Program-made: the position numbers and the translations under genes
The notes under the pieces: model-generated
Database searches by the model: none
Seen by the model: only the letters and a program-made list of their open reading frames with translations
What the model was told of the DNA's origin: nothing
From: an uncultured Mailhella sp.
GTDB lineage: Bacteria > Desulfobacterota > Desulfovibrionia > Desulfovibrionales > Desulfovibrionaceae
Length of the DNA: 11,187 nt
NCBI RefSeq assembly: GCF_905187505.1
Contig: NZ_CAJJIC010000075.1
Coordinates: 1-11,187, forward strand
Reading direction: 5' to 3'
Part shown: in pieces, positions 7,359-11,187 of the stretch
Layout of the letters: each line of letters begins with the position of its first letter
Numbering within the stretch: position 1 is the stretch's first letter

Positions 7359-7570
7359 CGTGTCGGAAAGCAGGCAGCCCGGCCCGGAGGCGGAAGGCGT
7401 GCGGAAGGATCGCACGGGCGCTGCGGAAAAGTGCGCCGGGCAAAGACCTCCGCTCAGACGCTTTCAGGCTACCGGGCACAGGCGACGGCCGACCCGGTCG
7501 TGACCGGGATGCGTTCCTCTGCACCGAAGAAGATGAGGGGAAAAGAGCAGCCGGGGCGAGCCTTGCAGGA
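7359..7570. other. Non-coding gap between convergent genes
   Basis: No believable gene is seen. The only structure I find is a short perfect inverted repeat, CCCGGT (7493-7498) and ACCGGG (7503-7508), around a four-base loop. It has no T run on either side and lies about 60 bases past the lipoprotein stop, so it may be an RNA-stabilising hairpin or chance. Confidence 0.6.
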
Positions 7571-8239
7571 CTATTTTCTGCCGATGCCTATTTCATCGAG
7601 CAGGGCCTGCGTGTCGGAGAGTTCGGGATTGCCGTAGAGGTCGAGATCGCAGGGCGGTTCCTCAAGCACGCGTCTTGCCGTCATGTAATGGCGTTTCCAG
7701 TAATCCGCTTCCAGGTTCTCGATGCGCACGCGGGAGCCTGCCGACGGACTGTGTATGAATCGTCCGTCACCGAGATAGATGGCGGAGTGCCTGCCGTTGG
7801 GCGTGTTGGCGATGCGGAAGATGAGAATGTCGCCGGGAAGAAGATCGGCCTTGGCCACTTCCTGCCCTGCGCGGGACTGACGCACGGAATCGCGGGGCAC
7901 GGTGACGCCCTGCTTGGAAAAGACCCAGTACACGAAGCCCGAGCAGTCGAAGCCGGATGAGGGCGATGCGCCGCCGCTTCTGTAGCGTACGCCTATGTGC
8001 TCGCGTGCGGCATCGGCCACGTCCTCGCCCAGAGACATGATGGTGGGGCAGAGATTGGCCCGGTACAGGGGAGAAGGTGAACCGGGGCCGGGCAGCATGG
8101 AGCTTGCCTGAACCGCGGCAGGCTGCGTTTGCGGAGAGGGAAGAAGCGCGGTTCCGGCTTTGGGCTGACAGGCGCAGAGCGCCGAAGCCGTGAGACCGGC
8201 ACAGAAAACAAAAGCGATAGCGCGAAGACACGGATGCAT
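7571..8239 (-). CDS. NlpC/P60 family lipoprotein, putative cell-wall peptidase
   Basis: A 222-residue envelope protein likely to cleave peptide stems of peptidoglycan, as characterised NlpC/P60 (Spr-like) D,L-endopeptidases do. The N-terminus MHPCLRAIAFVFCAGLTASA is a signal peptide ending in the lipobox LCAC, with Cys24 as the probable lipidated residue. After a Pro/Ser-rich linker (25-65) comes the NlpC/P60 domain (about 72-190): catalytic Cys99 in FDCSGFVY, His151 in GRHSAIYLG and the third polar residue His163 in FIHSPS. All three are present, so it should be active. I chose the ATG at 8237-8239 because AGGAG (8247-8251) lies 7 bases upstream and because it starts the signal peptide directly; a longer reading from a TTG at 8323 would add 28 residues and bury the signal. 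Whether it sits in the inner or outer membrane is unclear. Confidence 0.9.
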   Translation of the reverse strand: MHPCLRAIAFVFCAGLTASALCACQPKAGTALLPSPQTQPAAVQASSMLPGPGSPSPLYRANLCPTIMSLGEDVADAAREHIGVRYRSGGASPSSGFDCSGFVYWVFSKQGVTVPRDSVRQSRAGQEVAKADLLPGDILIFRIANTPNGRHSAIYLGDGRFIHSPSAGSRVRIENLEADYWKRHYMTARRVLEEPPCDLDLYGNPELSDTQALLDEIGIGRK

Positions 8240-8296
8240 GAAGGGGCTCCTGTCGGCGTCGCGGAACGTCGGAAAAGAGGCGTCGCGCGGAATGAA

Positions 8297-8323
8297 AAAG
8301 TAAGCGTGTGAGGAATGTGTCAA
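8297..8323 (-). promoter_or_regulatory. Possible promoter of the NlpC/P60 lipoprotein gene
   Basis: On the - strand a perfect TTGACA lies at 8323-8318, and TACTTT (8302-8297) is the nearest -10-like hexamer, 15 bases away. The -35 is good, but the -10 is poor and the spacing short. A second perfect TTGACA lies 28 bases further upstream (8351-8346) without a -10. A 9-bp direct repeat (GGCGTCGCG on the + strand, 8255-8263 and 8279-8287) sits between this site and the gene. Confidence 0.3.
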
Positions 8324-8409
8324 GGGTGCCTTTGAAAGAGAATGCTGTCAAGTCCCGGATTTTTCACGACTGTGTCCGGACGGAAAAACAAAGAAGGCAC
8401 GGGGGACGG

Positions 8410-9372
8410 TCACTTGAACCAGCCGCGACGGAAGAAGAACGCGAGCAGCGACACGGTGATGACGCCCATGACGCCGAGCACCACGAAGTAGCCGTACTTC
8501 CATTCGAGCTCGGGCATGAAGCGGAAGTTCATGCCGTAGATGCCCGCGATCACGCTGAGGGGCATGCAGAGTGACGTGAGCACGGTGAGCACGCGCAGGC
8601 GGTAGTCTGTTTTGCGCTGGGCATGAAGCAGACAGTCGTTGTGCAGGTCGCGCAGACGGATTTCCAGCTGATCCTGACTGCGTACCAGATGGTTCTGGCT
8701 GTCCATGATGTCCCGGAGTTCCGCCTTCAGATGGCTGAAGGGCACGCTCTGCGTCTGCAGGCTCTGCAGCACGCTCATGCAGTAGAGCTGATCCTCGAAC
8801 TGGGAATAAAGGCGCCCCACGCAGCGGCGTATGGCGATAAGTTCGTCCTGGCCTATGTTGTCCGGATCGTCGTATATTCTGTCGGCCAGCGCCTCCACGG
8901 CGGCTCTGGCGGTCATGTACTGGCGCGTGCTCATGTCCGTGCAGGCGTCCATGATGAAGAGCAGAAGCGCCTGACTGGAAGGCTCGGAAAGCTCGCTTCC
9001 GTTTTCAAGTCGCGCGAGGGCGCGGTCGAGCAGCTGGATCTGCGGAGAGCTTATGCTCACGAGCATGCCCTTCATGCAGAGCATCATGACATAGGAGGCC
9101 TTCGGGCTGTTCCACTGCATTCTCAGCGGAAAGCGCACGAACACGCATCCGCCCGACACGTCCACATCGGGAAAGTTTACGGGCACGGTGCAGGCCGCCG
9201 ACACTTCGGCATCCACGTGCAGACCGTGCAGGTAGGCGCCGAGACGCTGCAGTTCCTCCTGCGACTCTTCCATGCGTATGTCGTGCCAGACGAGAATGTC
9301 GTCCCCTTCGGGAGGCGTCTTCTTGAGCCAGCGCCAGTCCCGGGCCGTAAGATGGTAGTGCCGTATTTCCAT
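8410..9372 (-). CDS. corA: CorA-family divalent metal (Mg2+) transporter
   Basis: A 320-residue inner-membrane channel of the CorA/MIT family, which works as a pentamer to move Mg2+ or other divalent cations. The signature YGMNF is at 279-283, at the end of the first of two C-terminal membrane helices (about 260-279 and 294-315). The loop after it, with MPELEW, is the periplasmic mouth. The first 255 residues are the cytoplasmic funnel, ending in a long charged helix (about 215-255). The C-terminus RRGWFK is basic and cytoplasmic, as in the family. Length is typical. The substrate cannot be told from the sequence; Mg2+, Co2+, Ni2+ and Zn2+ (ZntB branch) are possible, so the symbol is a family name. 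The ATG at 9370-9372 has no clear Shine-Dalgarno sequence. It lies 71 bases after the upstream small gene. Confidence 0.88.
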   Translation of the reverse strand: MEIRHYHLTARDWRWLKKTPPEGDDILVWHDIRMEESQEELQRLGAYLHGLHVDAEVSAACTVPVNFPDVDVSGGCVFVRFPLRMQWNSPKASYVMMLCMKGMLVSISSPQIQLLDRALARLENGSELSEPSSQALLLFIMDACTDMSTRQYMTARAAVEALADRIYDDPDNIGQDELIAIRRCVGRLYSQFEDQLYCMSVLQSLQTQSVPFSHLKAELRDIMDSQNHLVRSQDQLEIRLRDLHNDCLLHAQRKTDYRLRVLTVLTSLCMPLSVIAGIYGMNFRFMPELEWKYGYFVVLGVMGVITVSLLAFFFRRGWFK

Positions 9373-9443
9373 GGAGAAAGGCTAGCACGAATGCCGAAGC
9401 CTGAAAAGGCAAGGATCATGAGAGATGCGTGAGGGATGGGCGG

Positions 9444-9812
9444 CTACAGCAGAAATTTTTTCAGCATGGCCACTTTTCCGGCGTATTTTTCCGGCACGGG
9501 AATGCGCCTGCCCTGCACGAAGGCGGCAAGGGCGCGATCGATGCCGGCAACGGTGGAGCCGGCCTTGCCCACGCATATCCAGCTTCCGTCCTCGGCCGCA
9601 GAGTAGTCGCTTATGGCGACGGTTATTTCCTGCTCCATGCCGGTGATGGAAAAGCAGACCATGAGGCTCATGTCCTCACGGCATACGATGCTGTGAATGT
9701 GAAGAAAATCCGACAGATGAGCATTGGCAAGCGTCATGGCTTTCTCGCTGTTCAAAAATGCCCGGGCAAAGGTTCTTCCCGGCACTTTCAGAAGGTTGTC
9801 GAAAAATCCCAT
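9444..9812 (-). CDS. Small protein of unknown function
   Basis: A 122-residue soluble protein that I do not recognise. No signal peptide, membrane helix or metal motif stands out; it has three scattered cysteines. The N-terminus is basic and amphipathic (MGFFDNLLKVPGRTF), the middle looks like alternating beta strands (about 50-85), and the C-terminus is rich in Lys, Ala and Leu, ending KKFLL. Two adjacent ATGs exist at 9813-9815 and 9810-9812. GGAGG (9817-9821) lies one base from the first and four from the second, so I prefer the second. GC content resembles its neighbours, giving no sign of recent transfer. It lies between trmFO (240 bases upstream) and corA (71 bases downstream) on the same strand. 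It is probably a real gene, given its ribosome binding site and its fit into the gap, but its role is open. Confidence 0.7.
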   Translation of the reverse strand: MGFFDNLLKVPGRTFARAFLNSEKAMTLANAHLSDFLHIHSIVCREDMSLMVCFSITGMEQEITVAISDYSAAEDGSWICVGKAGSTVAGIDRALAAFVQGRRIPVPEKYAGKVAMLKKFLL

Positions 9813-10052
9813 CATGCCTCCATGGAAGGGTGCCGCGGCTGCGGAAGACCGGGAGGGCAGCTTTCTTTTTTCGAGGGACGCGCCGTATTTTCAGACGGGC
9901 GTCGTCTCACTGCTCCGGCACGTTGCTGACCGAGGAGCCTTTTGCCTTCCCGACGGGGAGGGCGCTTTTTCCGCATCGTTGCCGCGCGGCTTTGTTGCCG
10001 GAGCTTCGTCTCTCCCGGAAAACGGCCGAGGCCGCCGGGAGAGCGCGGGAAC
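9813..10052 (-). other. Intergenic region after trmFO with a hairpin
   Basis: About 240 bases without a believable gene on either strand. Just after the trmFO stop lies an interrupted hairpin: 9 bp (10010-10018 with 10035-10043, CTCTCCCGG/CCGGGAGAG), a four-base bulge, and an inner 4 bp (10023-10026 with 10031-10034). It has no T run on the - strand, so it is at best a Rho-assisted terminator or a 3'-end stabiliser. A short 5-bp repeat AGACG/CGTCT lies at 9894-9908. The promoter of the small gene downstream must be in here if it has its own; I could not assign it. Confidence 0.5.
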
Positions 10053-11187
10053 TCAGAGTCCGGCATCCTCCAGCCAGGCGTCGAAGTCGGCACGGCCGCG
10101 GTCGGCCATTTCCGCCTTGCGGGCCTTTTTTTTCGTGCGCTCCGCAAGCTCGGGCATGAGTCCGAAATGGATGTTGGAGGGCGTGAACTTTTTGGAGGGC
10201 GTCTTGAGGTGCGTCATGAGCGCGCCGAGAGCCGTGGTTTTGGGGGGCAGGGAGAGCTTTCTGCCTCGGGCTCTCGCGGCGAGAAGAAGACCGAGCCACA
10301 GTCCGCAGGCCGCGGATTCCACGTAGCCTTCCACGCCGGTGATCTGACCGGCAAGATGCACGTTCGGCCGCTCCTTGAGCGACAGATCCTCGTTCAGGCA
10401 TTCCGGAGCGTTCACGTAGGTGTTGCGGTGCACGCTGCCGAAGCGCAGAAATTCCGCATGGGCAAGGCCGGGCACGAGACGGAACACCCTGTCCTGCGCG
10501 CCGTAGGTCATCTTGGTCTGACAGCCCACCAGATTGAAGGATGAGCGTTCCGCGTTTTCGGCCCTGAGCTGGAGCAGGGCGTAGGGACGACGGCCGGTGC
10601 GCGGATCGGTGAAGCCCACGGGCTTGAGCGGACCGAAGGTGAGCGTGCGGTCTCCCCGGTCGGCGAGCGCCTCGATGGGCATGCAGCCCTCGAAGTGTAT
10701 TTCCTTTTCAAAGTCATGGGCGGGCACGCGCTCGGCCTCGCGCAGCGCTTCGTAGAAGGCCGTGTATTCGGCCTTCGTCATGGGGCAGTTCAGGTAGTCG
10801 CCGTTGTCCTGCGCGTCGGGGTCGACCATGGTTTCCATGGGCTTTTTCAGAAAGGGCGCGTCGTCGGAGTAGGGCGGCGGCGCATCGTTGCCGTAGCGGG
10901 AGCCGCGGAAGGCTATGCTCATGTCCACGGAGTCGGCCCGGACGATGGGCGCTATGGCGTCGTAGAAGTACAGACGGGTGTCGTCGCCGTCCGCGGCGAT
11001 GACATCCGCAATGGAGGCGGCAAGGCTTTCCGACACGAGCGGCCCCGCGGCCACGATCACGGTCTTGCCTTCCAGTTCCGGGGCGTCGAGCGAGGGAATC
11101 TGATGCCGTATGAGCGTGATGAGCGGCTCTTCCTCCACGAGGCGGGTCAGAGCTTCGGAAAAAAGGGTGCGGTCCACGGCCAGAGCC
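10053..11187 (-). CDS. trmFO: TrmFO, folate- and FAD-dependent tRNA (uracil-54-C5)-methyltransferase, N-terminus cut by the window
   Basis: The enzyme makes 5-methyluridine at position 54 of the tRNA T-loop, using methylenetetrahydrofolate as carbon source and FADH2 as reductant. The visible 378 residues are the middle and C-terminal parts. The reading frame is open to 11187 and begins ALAVDR, an internal motif; the GTG at 11175-11177 is internal, not a start. About 70-80 residues with the GGGLAG-type FAD motif and the first redox cysteine lie beyond the edge. Seen here: FEGCMPIE with the cysteine at 10683-10685, equivalent to catalytic Cys226 of the B. subtilis enzyme; GPLKPVGFTDPRTG; NLVGCQTKMTYGAQ; and the FAD-contacting AGQITGVEGYVESAACG. 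An apparent insertion of about 28 residues follows SRYG (10800-10889). The stop is TGA at 10053-10055. Confidence 0.95.
   Translation of the reverse strand, partial: ALAVDRTLFSEALTRLVEEEPLITLIRHQIPSLDAPELEGKTVIVAAGPLVSESLAASIADVIAADGDDTRLYFYDAIAPIVRADSVDMSIAFRGSRYGNDAPPPYSDDAPFLKKPMETMVDPDAQDNGDYLNCPMTKAEYTAFYEALREAERVPAHDFEKEIHFEGCMPIEALADRGDRTLTFGPLKPVGFTDPRTGRRPYALLQLRAENAERSSFNLVGCQTKMTYGAQDRVFRLVPGLAHAEFLRFGSVHRNTYVNAPECLNEDLSLKERPNVHLAGQITGVEGYVESAACGLWLGLLLAARARGRKLSLPPKTTALGALMTHLKTPSKKFTPSNIHFGLMPELAERTKKKARKAEMADRGRADFDAWLEDAGL

Noticed and set aside
5769..7415. 548-codon open frame on the - strand across flxB and flxA
   Set aside because: It mirrors the Ala/Pro repeat tail of flxB as Ser/Gly/Arg runs, has no recognisable domain and crosses the operon terminator.
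7493..7508. CCCGGT/ACCGGG hairpin as a terminator of the lipoprotein gene
   Set aside because: Six perfect base pairs but no T tract on either strand.
8240..8323. N-terminal 28-residue extension of the NlpC/P60 protein from a TTG codon
   Set aside because: It overlaps a TTGACA promoter-like hexamer and would bury the signal peptide; the ATG at 8237-8239 has a good ribosome binding site.
8355..8379. CCGGA/TCCGG repeat after corA as its terminator
   Set aside because: Five base pairs with a 15-base loop and no following T tract on the - strand.
9935..9972. GC-rich hairpin followed by TTTTT on the + strand
   Set aside because: No + strand gene precedes it, and on the - strand the T tract is on the wrong side.

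Overview
The window looks like a chromosomal segment of a GC-rich, strictly anaerobic, sulfate- or sulfite-reducing bacterium of the Desulfovibrio/Bilophila/Mailhella type. This is inferred from an HdrABC-Flx operon, a folate-dependent TrmFO, high GC content and gene style; no marker gene fixes the species.

Bases 1-185 are an AT-richer, T-tract-containing leader with no convincing gene. Bases 186-7304 (+ strand) hold one tightly packed operon of six genes, hdrC-hdrB-hdrA-flxDC(fused)-flxB-flxA. Neighbours overlap by 4-13 bases or lie within 10 bases, and each gene has a clear Shine-Dalgarno sequence. The operon encodes a complete NADH dehydrogenase/heterodisulfide-reductase-type complex. FlxA should take electrons from NADH. 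FlxB, the fused FlxDC and HdrA (FAD plus many Fe-S clusters) relay or bifurcate them. HdrC and HdrB carry one branch to a disulfide site with two non-cubane clusters. In Desulfovibrio the proposed acceptors are ferredoxin and the small sulfur-carrier protein DsrC. All cofactor ligands I could check are present, including the special HdrA cluster motif and both five-cysteine CCG sets of HdrB. Two features are unusual: the FlxD-FlxC fusion, and an 88-residue Ala/Pro/Lys/Glu-rich tail on FlxB. The operon ends in a strong hairpin terminator (7329-7358) that probably works in both directions.

The rest (7571-11187) is on the - strand. In transcription order it holds trmFO (tRNA m5U54 methyltransferase, cut by the window end), a 122-aa protein I do not recognise, a CorA-type divalent metal channel, and an NlpC/P60 lipoprotein (cell-wall peptidase). 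These four are co-oriented but separated by 70-240 bases, so they are probably several transcription units.

No mobile element, CRISPR array, tRNA or rRNA was seen. The window is mostly well-understood core metabolism. The points most worth a second look are the FlxB tail, the FlxDC fusion, an apparent insertion in TrmFO, and the unrecognised small protein.
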